From assembly GCA_017940245.1 (NCBI GenBank), contig JAGAYZ010000064.1:1-42266 (forward strand): a stretch of DNA of 42,266 nt. Direction: 5' to 3'. Source of the stretch: Muribaculaceae bacterium. Its GTDB lineage: Bacteria > Bacteroidota > Bacteroidia > Bacteroidales > Muribaculaceae. The notes below the pieces were generated by a model, which worked only from the letters and a program-made list of their open reading frames with translations, was not told where the DNA came from and did no database searches. Both the position numbers and the translations under genes were made by a program. Below, piece after piece: positions 34,126 to 42,266 of this stretch; the stretch's first letter is position 1; the number at the start of each line of letters is the position of its first letter.

Positions 34126-35892
34126 ATGAAACATTTGGTTTACATATTGCTCGGGTTGATGCTCGTGGGGGTGGCTTGCCGGCGCTCGACGCATGATGTC
34201 GAGGCGCGGCTCGTGGCCATCGACTCGCTGGTGAGTGCGCAGCCCGACAGTGCCCTGGCACTGCTGGCCGACATCAATGCCGACTCACTGCCTGCCGACC
34301 TGCGCGCCTACCACGACGTGCTCACCACGCAGGCCCTCTACAAGGCCTACATCCCCGCCACCACCGACACGCTCATCGCCCGAGCCTGGAGCTACTACCG
34401 CGACCACGGCCCATACGACCGACGCATCCGGGCCATGCTCTACAGCGGCACCACCGCCGAGGAACTCGGCCACCCCGACAGCGCCATGCGCTGGTACAAG
34501 CGCACCGAGCTCGAATCCCGCCCCGACGACCACTACCACCGCGCCTACGCCCAAATGTCAATGGGAATACTTTACCAACAATATATGGAATCTCGCCAGG
34601 CTATTGATAAATATCGCCAAGCCATAGATGTTTTCTATCAAACAGACACAAGTAGTTATCTTTTTTGTTGTCAACAACTTTCACAACTTTACCAAAATAA
34701 AAATTTAGCAATTGATAGCTCAAAATTCTACATAGAAATTGTAAAGCAAATTGCTAAACAACAAAAAGACAGTCTATATCAAGCACTCGCCCTTTACTCG
34801 CAGGCATGCCTTTTGTATTATGATTCATGTTTTAAAGAGGCAAAAGATATAGCTATAAGCGCAATTTCTGATTTTACCAATTTTACGCCTCACCAATGTT
34901 GGTATTACGCCTCACTGTGTTATGCTCATACAGGCCAAGTTGATTCTGCTGAATACTATTTTAATGCAGCCCCATTAGTAGAGTTTTCCGTTGATTCCAC
35001 CTATTACTTTCATGCGCTATCTCTAATTTCCTCACTTAAGGGAAATTGGCGTGATGCTCATAAATATGAGGTGTTGAGTGATAGCATAACTGAATGCAAG
35101 TTGCTGGTTTGCAAAGAATCATCAAAACGAATACAGGAAGATGCGATTGAGAAGGAAATAGTTAATAAATCGGCTGACACAAAATGGATTCACCTTTCAC
35201 TATATGCCATTATTGGTATTGCACTTGTATTTGTACTGACCATCATTATCATAAGAATCTTTATAAAGAGGTGGAGGAAAAATGAAAAAAACTTACTTTT
35301 AAAGGTGGAATGGTTAGAACAGAATTATAAAGAACATAAGGCTAATTTACATTCTCTTAAACTTCAGCAAGAAGAATCGGCTCAACTTTTGGCCACATAC
35401 GAAGAAACCTTGGAAGAAAAGAATCAGGAAATTATGACTTTGCGCCAAATGCATAGTGATACAGAATTAGTTAGAGTTCTCTATGCCCAACTTAGTGCGC
35501 TATTTGAAAAAAACTTTGTGCCATTGGAAAAAATGGCCTGTGATTTTTTTCAGCATGGCCAAAACGCTTCACTCTTTATGAAAGACTTCAGTAACCAGTT
35601 TAATCAAATATGGAAAAGCCAAAATATGTGGCGACAGATTGAAAGATATATCAATGAGAAGCATAACAATTGCCTTATTCGCTTTGCGCAAACCCATCCT
35701 AACATATCTGATGACCAGTTGCATCTTATTATGCTGGTAAAACTGGGATTCAGTTCAATGGCTATTGCCGTATGCATGGAATATGGCAGCCAAGAGGTGG
35801 TCTATGCGGTCAAAAGTAGGTTAAAGAAAAAATTAGGCATTAAAGATAGTATCGAAGAATACCTTCTTCAGTTAGAGAAATCAAATAATTAA
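34126..35892 (+). CDS. TPR - transmembrane - HTH regulator
   Basis: The 588-residue protein has a signal peptide with a possible lipoprotein Cys18 (VGVAC), TPR-like helical repeats (about 20-330), a membrane span (354-380), a coiled coil (about 385-440) and a C-terminal LuxR-like helix-turn-helix (about 530-588; ISDDQLHLIMLVKLGFSSMAI, then VKSRLKKKLG). This layout is known in Bacteroidota one-component regulators that sense outside the membrane and act on DNA inside. The start chosen fits the promoter; an upstream ATG at 34105 lies in the promoter itself. Base composition drops sharply near residue 143. It probably controls the exported-protein genes downstream. Confidence 0.78.
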   Translation: MKHLVYILLGLMLVGVACRRSTHDVEARLVAIDSLVSAQPDSALALLADINADSLPADLRAYHDVLTTQALYKAYIPATTDTLIARAWSYYRDHGPYDRRIRAMLYSGTTAEELGHPDSAMRWYKRTELESRPDDHYHRAYAQMSMGILYQQYMESRQAIDKYRQAIDVFYQTDTSSYLFCCQQLSQLYQNKNLAIDSSKFYIEIVKQIAKQQKDSLYQALALYSQACLLYYDSCFKEAKDIAISAISDFTNFTPHQCWYYASLCYAHTGQVDSAEYYFNAAPLVEFSVDSTYYFHALSLISSLKGNWRDAHKYEVLSDSITECKLLVCKESSKRIQEDAIEKEIVNKSADTKWIHLSLYAIIGIALVFVLTIIIIRIFIKRWRKNEKNLLLKVEWLEQNYKEHKANLHSLKLQQEESAQLLATYEETLEEKNQEIMTLRQMHSDTELVRVLYAQLSALFEKNFVPLEKMACDFFQHGQNASLFMKDFSNQFNQIWKSQNMWRQIERYINEKHNNCLIRFAQTHPNISDDQLHLIMLVKLGFSSMAIAVCMEYGSQEVVYAVKSRLKKKLGIKDSIEEYLLQLEKSNN

Positions 35893-36336
35893 TTCTAGCA
35901 GAATCTGTTCATTCTCTCCCACTTAGGTCAAGTCTAAGAAATAAACGATGATGCCATGCAATTGTGGAAAATCAGGTGAGACTATTACTGCGCTGGACAC
36001 TTGTCCAAGAAAAAAGTTCCACTTCCATACACCTTGATTTAATAAAGACTATAATCTGTTGCGTGATAGACAAGCAGAATTTTAACCAATAGAGATTCTA
36101 TTTTTGGATATTTATTGTCAATCATTTTACCGCAACTAAAGGTTGTTTAGGCATTAAATATCTGACAATCTGATAATTGGATAATTACTTGTTAAGGTTT
36201 TTCTTAAATGTAGTGATTAAGGCCCTACAATGATGATTTCCAAGCTGTTATAACAAATCTTGTTAAGATTATTTTTTTTGCATCTTAAATGCTAACAATT
36301 AATTTTGCGCTATCATAATCATTATATGACGAAACT
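35893..36336. other. AT-rich intergenic region before the exported-protein genes
   Basis: No gene seen. It contains a 14-bp palindrome TGGACA-CT-TGTCCA (35994-36007), which could be an operator, a small stem CTTAG/CTAAG near 35923, and the promoter described separately. Composition is strongly A+T. Confidence 0.6.
36277..36307 (+). promoter_or_regulatory. Consensus promoter of the exported-protein genes
   Basis: TTTG (36277-36280), 19 nt, TAATTTTG (36300-36307); both boxes exact. The start of transcription would be near 36314, giving a leader of about 23 nt. Confidence 0.8.
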
Positions 36337-36726
36337 ATGAAAAAGAATTTATTATTTTTAATAATCTTAATGATTGGTGCTATTTCCTATGCCCAAAACG
36401 AACCGAACGGAAATATCGGCCGACATGGTATTGATATTTCAGGAATGAAAGCCCCAAAGCCTCACATGGCCGAGGTGACTGAGCCGCAAGCCTATTACAC
36501 GGTCTCGACTGCCACGCTCAGCATTGAGCTGGATCCGGTGTACTATTCGCAGTACACCATCATCCTCCAGAGCGACTATGCCAGCCTGGATTATATCGTC
36601 ACTTCGCCCGTGGTGAACATACCTGTCGGTTCGCTTGACAGCGTCGTCGACATCTACATCGAGAGTGACGACTGCGGCTGTTACTACGGCACCCTCAACC
36701 AATCCGCCTACGGTAATACCTATTAA
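36337..36726 (+). CDS. Small secreted protein, DUF3244-like
   Basis: The 129-residue product has a signal peptide (to about Ala19) and a short beta-sandwich-like part: STATLSIELDP, YTIILQS, VVNIPVGSLDSVVDIYIES and a closing GTL. This resembles the DUF3244 and related small secreted proteins of Bacteroidota, but the match is by pattern only. Cys-Gly-Cys near the end is unusual. It is the first gene behind a consensus promoter; the S74 gene follows after 51 nt. Confidence 0.6.
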   Translation: MKKNLLFLIILMIGAISYAQNEPNGNIGRHGIDISGMKAPKPHMAEVTEPQAYYTVSTATLSIELDPVYYSQYTIILQSDYASLDYIVTSPVVNIPVGSLDSVVDIYIESDDCGCYYGTLNQSAYGNTY

Positions 36727-36777
36727 AATAATAGATATTATAAAATTTATTTATTAATTAACAAAATTCAAAGAAAA

Positions 36778-37908
36778 ATGAAAAAACTTATTTTTTTCGC
36801 AGCATTGGTTTGCTGCACAGTAATGAGCATTAATGCTCAATTGAAAGTGTTTAACAACGGTAATGTGCGCATCGGCTCTGACTACTGGGACGAGCATGGT
36901 TTTAACCTTCCGGGGATGATGGACACGACAACGATGCTACGCGTGTGGGGACCCACATACAGTGGATCCAATGCCCGCATGTCGTTTGGTTACCAAAGAT
37001 TATGCACTCACAAAACTGTGATGATTGGTGAGCGTTATTGTAATGATGATGATATTGACAGCGACATTCTTTGGTTACAAGGCAATAAAGGATTTTGTGT
37101 TACATATAACCAATTAGCCGGTGACACCATCATCAAGTTTGAGCCACTAGAAAATGATCTCATAGAGGTCTACAAACCTATCCAAAGCCCGCACTTCCTG
37201 GTAACGAGTGACGAACGGTTAAAAGAGGACGTGGAGCCGCTGGAGCAGTCGCTCGACGCGCTCTCAGCCCTGTCGAGCGTGAGCTACCGCTACAAGCCAG
37301 GCAAGACACCCGACTATGCCATCGACCCAGAAACCGAGCGGCTACTGGAGCAGGATGGGCACAAGAGCGACAATGAATTCTTTGCCAAATATTATGCCAA
37401 GGAAGCCCACGGCGAGCGTCATTATGGCTTCATCGCCCAGGAAGTGCAGAAGATATTCCCCGAACTGGTGCATACCGACAAAGACGGTTACCTGTCGGTG
37501 GACTACATCGGTGTGATTCCCCTGCTGGTCAACGCCGTACAGGAATTGCGCGGCCGCTTGGAGAAGGTGGAAGGCGGCGAGGATGCGACACCTACAGTGA
37601 ACCGCGCACCGCGCACCAGCGGCACCGACGAGCTGCTGGCCGACCGCACCACCGAAGTGCTGAGCCAGAACACGCCCAACCCGTTCTCGAGTGACACGAG
37701 CATCGGTTACCATCTGCCCGACGGCACCCAGCAGGCCGCCATCTACATCTACGACCTGCAAGGCAAGCAGGTCAAGCGCCTCGACGTGGATGCCAGCGCC
37801 ACCAGCGTGACGCTGCAAGGCGGCGACCTGCAGGCCGGCATGTACATCTACAGCCTCATCGCCGACGGACGCGAACTGGCCAGCAAGAAAATGATTCTCA
37901 CCAAGTAA
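36778..37908 (+). CDS. Secreted protein with S74 self-cleaving chaperone domain and T9SS tail
   Basis: 376 residues: signal peptide (to about Ala20), a variable part (21-135), a peptidase S74 (endosialidase-type intramolecular chaperone) domain (about 140-262) with the cleavage motif TSDERLKED (Ser144-Asp145), HYGFIAQEVQKIFPEL and a final VQEL helix, and a type IX secretion sorting domain (about 295-376: LSQNTPNPFSSDTSIGY, YDLQGKQVKRL, GMYIYSL, KMILTK). S74 domains trimerise and cut themselves off the passenger. The passenger is AT-rich (35% G+C at 37021-37080) and the tail GC-rich (67% at 37561-37620). The C25 peptidase gene follows after 12 nt. Confidence 0.85.
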   Translation: MKKLIFFAALVCCTVMSINAQLKVFNNGNVRIGSDYWDEHGFNLPGMMDTTTMLRVWGPTYSGSNARMSFGYQRLCTHKTVMIGERYCNDDDIDSDILWLQGNKGFCVTYNQLAGDTIIKFEPLENDLIEVYKPIQSPHFLVTSDERLKEDVEPLEQSLDALSALSSVSYRYKPGKTPDYAIDPETERLLEQDGHKSDNEFFAKYYAKEAHGERHYGFIAQEVQKIFPELVHTDKDGYLSVDYIGVIPLLVNAVQELRGRLEKVEGGEDATPTVNRAPRTSGTDELLADRTTEVLSQNTPNPFSSDTSIGYHLPDGTQQAAIYIYDLQGKQVKRLDVDASATSVTLQGGDLQAGMYIYSLIADGRELASKKMILTK

Positions 37909-37920
37909 AAATGCAACACC

Positions 37921-40212
37921 ATGAAAAAGTTTTTTTATATATTATGTTTTCTGGTCTCCCTATATTCCTGGGGCAGTCAGAGAACGGAAACCATCCAACT
38001 GAATTTCAGTGCGGGGGATTTCCAGTTCACGCAAATTGACGGAAAGACGCATATTTCGTCAAATGTCCATGACTTGCTTTTTGAAGAATCGGAATTATTT
38101 CCAAAAATTCCAAAAATTGGGATTGATGTTTTAATCGGGCCGAATGAACAATTTGACACTCTGACATACAGTTTTAGCAATTCCATCATGTGGAACAATA
38201 TAAATATTGCCGCATGCGAGGTCCCCATAAGAACTGATTCGGAAGGTGAAGGTGGTTCTTCCAACTCATCCAATTTCGATGGTATCTATCCGGCTACAGT
38301 AGAATATCAAGAGACAGCGACACTTGACGGATATAAAATGGTGAGGCTCATAGTCAACCCGTTTGCTTTTGACGGCCTACAGTCCACATTGGCACTAAAT
38401 CAATGTATCAATGTCAGTCTGTGCCTCAATCAGCCCAACCCAGTGCATGTTCCATCAAATAATCCTGTCCATGTAGGAGGGGCTTTTTTGAATGACTTTG
38501 TTGAGGATGTGGCCGTCAATGGCGACGACATGAGTTCACTTTATGGAGATCCTGTCGTAGCCATGTCGGCTTTGGACAGCATCAATTATTACACATATTT
38601 ACTCATTACAAATGAGAATCTGAAATCGTCTTTTGAACCATTGGCGCATTGGAAGACAAGAAAAGGTGTGCGAGCAAAGGTACTAACCGTAGAAGAAATT
38701 TGCTCTCAATATAATGGAAATTCCATTCCACTTAAAATAAATGCCGCCATTAAAGATTATCAAGAAAATCATTCTACGAAATATGTATTGCTGGGTGGAG
38801 ATGAACATGCAGTTCCCGCACAACCTTGTTACATACAAATGGATGCTAGATCTAATGGCGAGTATAAAACTCATAAGGATACAGTTCAAAGTGATTTTTT
38901 TTACGCATGCCTAAAAAAAATGGACTGGGATTCTAATGGTGATGGTATTGCGGCACAACTTGATTCTACTGGTTATGTGGGTGATTCTGCAATTAACATA
39001 GAGCATCAAGTAGTGATATCTCGTTTACCTGCCGAGAATACTGATGGTGCTCAAGCCATGGTCCAAAGAATAATCAATTATGAAATGGATCCGATACATG
39101 GAGAGTGGAATGATAATATTTTATTGACGGGTGTAGTTATTGATACAGTTTATACACTAAATGGGCGGCAAATCAGTGACACTGAAATTGTCGGGCAAAC
39201 AATATACGACCACTTACAATCAAATGGATGGAATGGTGACATTGTCCGATTCTTTGATACATATACTGACATGCCATCAGGCACAAATTATAAAGTCAAT
39301 AATGTCAATATGATTAAAGAGTTGAACAAAGGTTACACTTTGGTTCATGAAGAATCACATGGTTCAAGAAAGCGTTGGGTTCTTGATCATAATAGCTTTT
39401 ACCGTTCCCAAGCCAGAACGGTCGTTAACGAGAAAAAGGGGACTGTGATATTGACTGCTGCTTGCTCAACCAATGCTTTCGACGATGGGGAGACGTGTCT
39501 CAGTCAAGCTTTTTTAGAAAGCACAAAAAGTGGAGTTTTGGCTTATTACGGTTCTCAGCGTTTAGGATTAAGAGACCAATCAGCCACTTTAAATAAAAAG
39601 TTGTTAGAAAGGTTATTATCAGAAACCAATTGCTTGGGTAAGGCAGCGATGAATGCCCGTTTGCAATTTATGAAAAATAGTTATTACAAACATGGAGCGG
39701 CCCGATGGCTAGGTCTGGCTACCAACCTGATGGGTGACCCTGAAATGCCTGTTTATTTGAGTCGCCCATTGGAAAGAACTGATGTAAAATTCAATTTTCA
39801 CAACAATATTTTGACTGTTTCAACTCATAATAATGATCAGTTTAAGGTATGCGTGAGCAGTCTCAATGATTATGGCGAGCACTATTATTTGACTGGGAAT
39901 TCAATCAATGGCAGGGCTTCATTTCTTGGGGCAACCGATAACGTATACGTAAGCATAACAAGTCCTGGATACATTCCTTTCGTTCAGAATATTCAAAAAA
40001 ACACATATATTCAAAACGAAACTATTTCAGATAATAGGCTCATTGTTGCTGAAAACACCTATGTTGGCCAAAATGTGACCGGCACTTTATCACAAGGACC
40101 GGTGGTCGTCGAATCTGGCAATTTGGAGATTCAAAGTGCCGGTGGTGTTTTGTTGGCTCCCGGAACTGAAATCAAGAAAAATGCGTCATTGGAAGTCAAA
40201 ACTAATTTATAA
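37921..40212 (+). CDS. C25 (gingipain-type) cysteine peptidase
   Basis: The 763-residue exported protein has a signal peptide (to about Gly18), a profragment-like beta region, and a C25 caspase-like domain (about 225-615): YTYLLITNE at the first strand, YVLLGGDEHAVPA, VVISRLPA, the catalytic His480 in VHEESHGS and Cys515 in LTAACSTNAFDD, then LMGDPEMPVY at the end. The His-Cys spacing of 35 fits gingipains. The last 40 residues are a short beta repeat (VVVESGNLEIQSAGG, LLAPGTEI) and no T9SS sorting tail is seen. The gene is low in G+C (about 33% in 38881-38940). It follows the S74 gene by 12 nt. Confidence 0.88.
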   Translation: MKKFFYILCFLVSLYSWGSQRTETIQLNFSAGDFQFTQIDGKTHISSNVHDLLFEESELFPKIPKIGIDVLIGPNEQFDTLTYSFSNSIMWNNINIAACEVPIRTDSEGEGGSSNSSNFDGIYPATVEYQETATLDGYKMVRLIVNPFAFDGLQSTLALNQCINVSLCLNQPNPVHVPSNNPVHVGGAFLNDFVEDVAVNGDDMSSLYGDPVVAMSALDSINYYTYLLITNENLKSSFEPLAHWKTRKGVRAKVLTVEEICSQYNGNSIPLKINAAIKDYQENHSTKYVLLGGDEHAVPAQPCYIQMDARSNGEYKTHKDTVQSDFFYACLKKMDWDSNGDGIAAQLDSTGYVGDSAINIEHQVVISRLPAENTDGAQAMVQRIINYEMDPIHGEWNDNILLTGVVIDTVYTLNGRQISDTEIVGQTIYDHLQSNGWNGDIVRFFDTYTDMPSGTNYKVNNVNMIKELNKGYTLVHEESHGSRKRWVLDHNSFYRSQARTVVNEKKGTVILTAACSTNAFDDGETCLSQAFLESTKSGVLAYYGSQRLGLRDQSATLNKKLLERLLSETNCLGKAAMNARLQFMKNSYYKHGAARWLGLATNLMGDPEMPVYLSRPLERTDVKFNFHNNILTVSTHNNDQFKVCVSSLNDYGEHYYLTGNSINGRASFLGATDNVYVSITSPGYIPFVQNIQKNTYIQNETISDNRLIVAENTYVGQNVTGTLSQGPVVVESGNLEIQSAGGVLLAPGTEIKKNASLEVKTNL

Positions 40213-40215
40213 TCA

Positions 40216-40247
40216 TTTGCAAAATAGGGATTCTAATTATAATTTTG
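40216..40247 (+). promoter_or_regulatory. Consensus promoter of the LRR/dockerin gene
   Basis: TTTG (40216-40219), 20 nt, TAATTTTG (40240-40247), both exact. It begins 4 nt after the C25 stop, and the ATG is 28 nt downstream of the -7 box. Confidence 0.8.
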
Positions 40248-40274
40248 CTTGACTTAAACTTAAACAATTGACTT

Positions 40275-41381
40275 ATGAAATATTTCAACAAAAAGTTTTT
40301 GCTGTTCTTTATTGTCTGTTCAGTCATACTGTTAGCCAAGGCAGACAACTTTGTGGTGAATGGCAATGAATATGCAGTCAGTGACGACGGCAACTCGGTA
40401 ACTTTGAGGGCTTTCGTGGGTGACCCCGACACGCTCAAATGTTATGTCATCCCCGATGTGGTGGAGAATGAGGGTAAGATTTACCCGGTGACGATGCTTG
40501 ATTTTTATCAGGGATTCAGCGAGATAAGCCTCGATGAGCTCTATGTGGGAAGCAATCTGCAGTATTTGCTATATGATTCATTTTACAGCAACAGCGTCAG
40601 GCGTGTGGTGTGGAACGCACGAAATTGCGAGGTGCTGGATCTTGTCACTTCCTCAGCGCCGGCTAAGACAAGTGCCAGCCGCAGTCGCTACGTGGAACCA
40701 TATGGATTCGGTAAAATCAGAACCGAGAGGCTGGAAGAAGTGGTCATCGGCGATGAGGTGGTGAGTCTGCCGGAGCAATTTGTGCAAGGGGCAGTTATCA
40801 AGTCTCTGCACATTCCAGCTTCGTTAACCGATATTCACTCATCTTCGTTCTTTGGATGTGAAGGGTTGGAGTCCATCTCTGTGGATGCCGCCAATCCGTT
40901 CTTTGACTCTCGCGACGGCTGCAACGGTGTAGTGCGTACTGCCGATGACGCGCTGGTACTAGCTTGCGCCACGACACGTATTCCAGCCGGCATCAAGGTC
41001 ATCGAGACGCGGATTTATTGCTCTTTATCGGTTAAATCGGTTGTCCTTCCCAACTCCATCATCAAGATAGAAAGCGAAGCATTCGGCGATTGTGCCGAAC
41101 TGGAAAGACTGGAATGTCACGTAGCTGACCCGTCTGACATAGAGCTGAGTTCAACCTTGGACTTCTCCAGTTTCTACGGCATTCCGACCAAGACATGCGT
41201 TCTGTATGTGCCCAAAGGGTCTGCTGGCCTCTATCGCAGGGCAAACCAGTGGAAGGACTTCGCAAACATTGTAGAAATGGATGAGGAAACACCACCATTG
41301 AAGGGCGACCTCAACGGTGACGGGCGTGTGGATGTGGAGGATGTGAATGCTCTGGTCAACATCATCCTCAAGGTGGAGTGA
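40275..41381 (+). CDS. BspA-like LRR protein with a single dockerin repeat
   Basis: The 368-residue product has a signal peptide (to about Ala19), BspA-type leucine-rich units (LEEVVIGDEVVSLPEQF, IKSLHIPASLTDIHSSSF, VKSVVLPNSIIKIESEAF, CVLYVPKGSAGLYR), and a C-terminal GDLNGDGRVDVEDVNALV motif (about 344-361), which is the calcium-binding F-hand of type I dockerins. Only one repeat is present, where classical dockerins have two. BspA-like proteins bind host or bacterial surface ligands. The next gene carries a possible cohesin-like domain. Confidence 0.82.
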   Translation: MKYFNKKFLLFFIVCSVILLAKADNFVVNGNEYAVSDDGNSVTLRAFVGDPDTLKCYVIPDVVENEGKIYPVTMLDFYQGFSEISLDELYVGSNLQYLLYDSFYSNSVRRVVWNARNCEVLDLVTSSAPAKTSASRSRYVEPYGFGKIRTERLEEVVIGDEVVSLPEQFVQGAVIKSLHIPASLTDIHSSSFFGCEGLESISVDAANPFFDSRDGCNGVVRTADDALVLACATTRIPAGIKVIETRIYCSLSVKSVVLPNSIIKIESEAFGDCAELERLECHVADPSDIELSSTLDFSSFYGIPTKTCVLYVPKGSAGLYRRANQWKDFANIVEMDEETPPLKGDLNGDGRVDVEDVNALVNIILKVE

Positions 41382-41444
41382 CCTCACGGGGCGACTGACT
41401 CACACATTAATCAACCATATTGTTTTACTTTAAATTATAATCTT

Positions 41445-42248
41445 ATGAAAAAGAACTTTACTTTTAAGCTGCTGGCCCTGGCCATGTGCCTGGGCTGCGC
41501 ATGGGGCACTGCCAGTGCCGAGGAACCGGAAATCCCCATCATTCCCGACCGCGTGTTTATCAACGACTTCGCCATCAATCCCGGTGAAACCCAGCTCATG
41601 GAAGTGTGGCTGGAAAACACTGTGCCCTGGGAATGGATGTATGCCAAGTTCGAGCTCCCGAAAGGGCTGGAGATGGCGGCCATCGACGAGGGCGAACTGC
41701 CCGACGACTACACCTTCGATGTCGATGACAGCATGAAAGGCTATGAACGCATGGTGGCACTGTCGAAGAACTTCGCCAACCATGAGTTTTGGGACAAGGA
41801 TAAGATTGGTATGTATGAGGATGAGGAACCGGGGCACTACAGCCCTTACATGTGCCAAATCGGATACAGCACCGCTCCCGGATTCTTGATTACCGGCATC
41901 TGGGGCCACTTCTTTTTCAACGGCACCTACCCAATTGCACTGATGAAGGTGAAAGCCAACGATGAGTTCACTGAAGACGGCGTGATCAAGATGGTGGAGA
42001 GCTTCTTCTGGTGTCCTAGTAAGGACTTCCCCATGGGCGGGGCGCTCGGCTCGGAAGACCATACGCAGGTGAGCGGCGAACCCACGGTGGCGCGCGTGAA
42101 GCTCCGCACTCCCACGGCCATCACCGACATTGAGGCACAACCCGCACAGACTGGCGACGGACTGTACTACAACCTGATGGGCCAGCCCGTGGCACACCCC
42201 GCTGCCGGCATCTACATCCACAACGGCAAGAAGGTGGTGGTCAAGTAA
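41445..42248 (+). CDS. Secreted protein with possible cohesin-like domain
   Basis: 267 residues: signal peptide ending near ASA-EE (about 25), a beta-rich domain (about 30-190) beginning FAINPGETQLMEVWLEN, then YAKFELPKGLEM, and later PIALMKVKAND, and a C-terminal segment (about 230-267) with YYNLMGQPVAHPAAGIYI and NGKKVVVK. The first domain has the strand pattern of cohesin-like modules (PG-T-x-x-V-x-L, x-F-x-L-PxGL-x). The last segment is a common tail in gut Bacteroidales and may be a sorting or anchoring tail. I give the cohesin call as possible only. It lies 63 nt after the dockerin gene. Confidence 0.62.
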   Translation: MKKNFTFKLLALAMCLGCAWGTASAEEPEIPIIPDRVFINDFAINPGETQLMEVWLENTVPWEWMYAKFELPKGLEMAAIDEGELPDDYTFDVDDSMKGYERMVALSKNFANHEFWDKDKIGMYEDEEPGHYSPYMCQIGYSTAPGFLITGIWGHFFFNGTYPIALMKVKANDEFTEDGVIKMVESFFWCPSKDFPMGGALGSEDHTQVSGEPTVARVKLRTPTAITDIEAQPAQTGDGLYYNLMGQPVAHPAAGIYIHNGKKVVVK

Positions 42249-42266
42249 CGGCCATTTCGCCGCGGC

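Noticed and set aside
37921-40212. Calling the C25 peptidase PorU
   Set aside because: PorU is longer (over 1100 residues) and is not encoded with small secreted proteins; only the C25 core is shared.

Overview
The window comes from a member of the Bacteroidales (Bacteroidota), probably a gut lineage near Muribaculaceae or Prevotellaceae; family level is inference. The evidence is the Bacteroidota promoter form (TTTG, 19-20 nt, TAnnTTTG) in front of several genes, a type IX secretion sorting tail, a gingipain-type C25 peptidase, a BspA-like leucine-rich-repeat protein with a dockerin motif, and Bacteroidota-type housekeeping proteins. No rRNA, tRNA or CRISPR array was seen.

Layout. 1-425: the 3' end of an ISL3-type transposase abuts a PIN toxin gene that has lost its 5' end. 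444-6496 (minus strand): SGNH-hydrolase-like protein, a four-helix-bundle (S23) gene between AT-rich inverted repeats, deoC with a histidine-rich N-terminus, then a likely operon SDR oxidoreductase - ribF - upp - lipoprotein ending in a clear terminator. 6600-16215 (minus strand): one co-directional run that starts with psd-pssA-DUF4834-like and continues into five genes encoding a vWA-like lipoprotein, a four-TM protein, a tubulin-like GTPase, a 1145-residue protein with a C-terminal actin/Hsp70 ATPase core, and a membrane-anchored coiled-coil protein. This five-gene block is the best candidate for an undescribed system: two different cytoskeletal NTPase folds encoded with envelope proteins. 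16432-29885: cutC, a transglutaminase-like protein, leuS, a possible 24-27 residue membrane peptide, a glycosyltransferase, polA whose proofreading site is lost, a large MscS channel and panB.

From about 29900 to 34100 a prolyl oligopeptidase and an AAA ATPase/DUF4143 gene lie between two 86-bp inverted repeats (82/86 identical by eye). The right side is crowded with repeats: three 32-bp tandem units and six back-to-back hairpins.

34126-42248 (plus strand) is an exported-protein locus: a TPR-TM-HTH regulator whose base composition changes abruptly inside the gene, a small secreted protein, an S74 self-cleaving protein with a T9SS tail, a C25 peptidase, a BspA-like protein ending in a single dockerin repeat, and a secreted protein with a possible cohesin-like domain. 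Near-consensus promoters precede the regulator, the small secreted protein and the LRR gene. The order suggests a regulated secreted or surface protein set in which the regulator, S74 and C25 genes carry AT-rich, possibly exchanged, segments.
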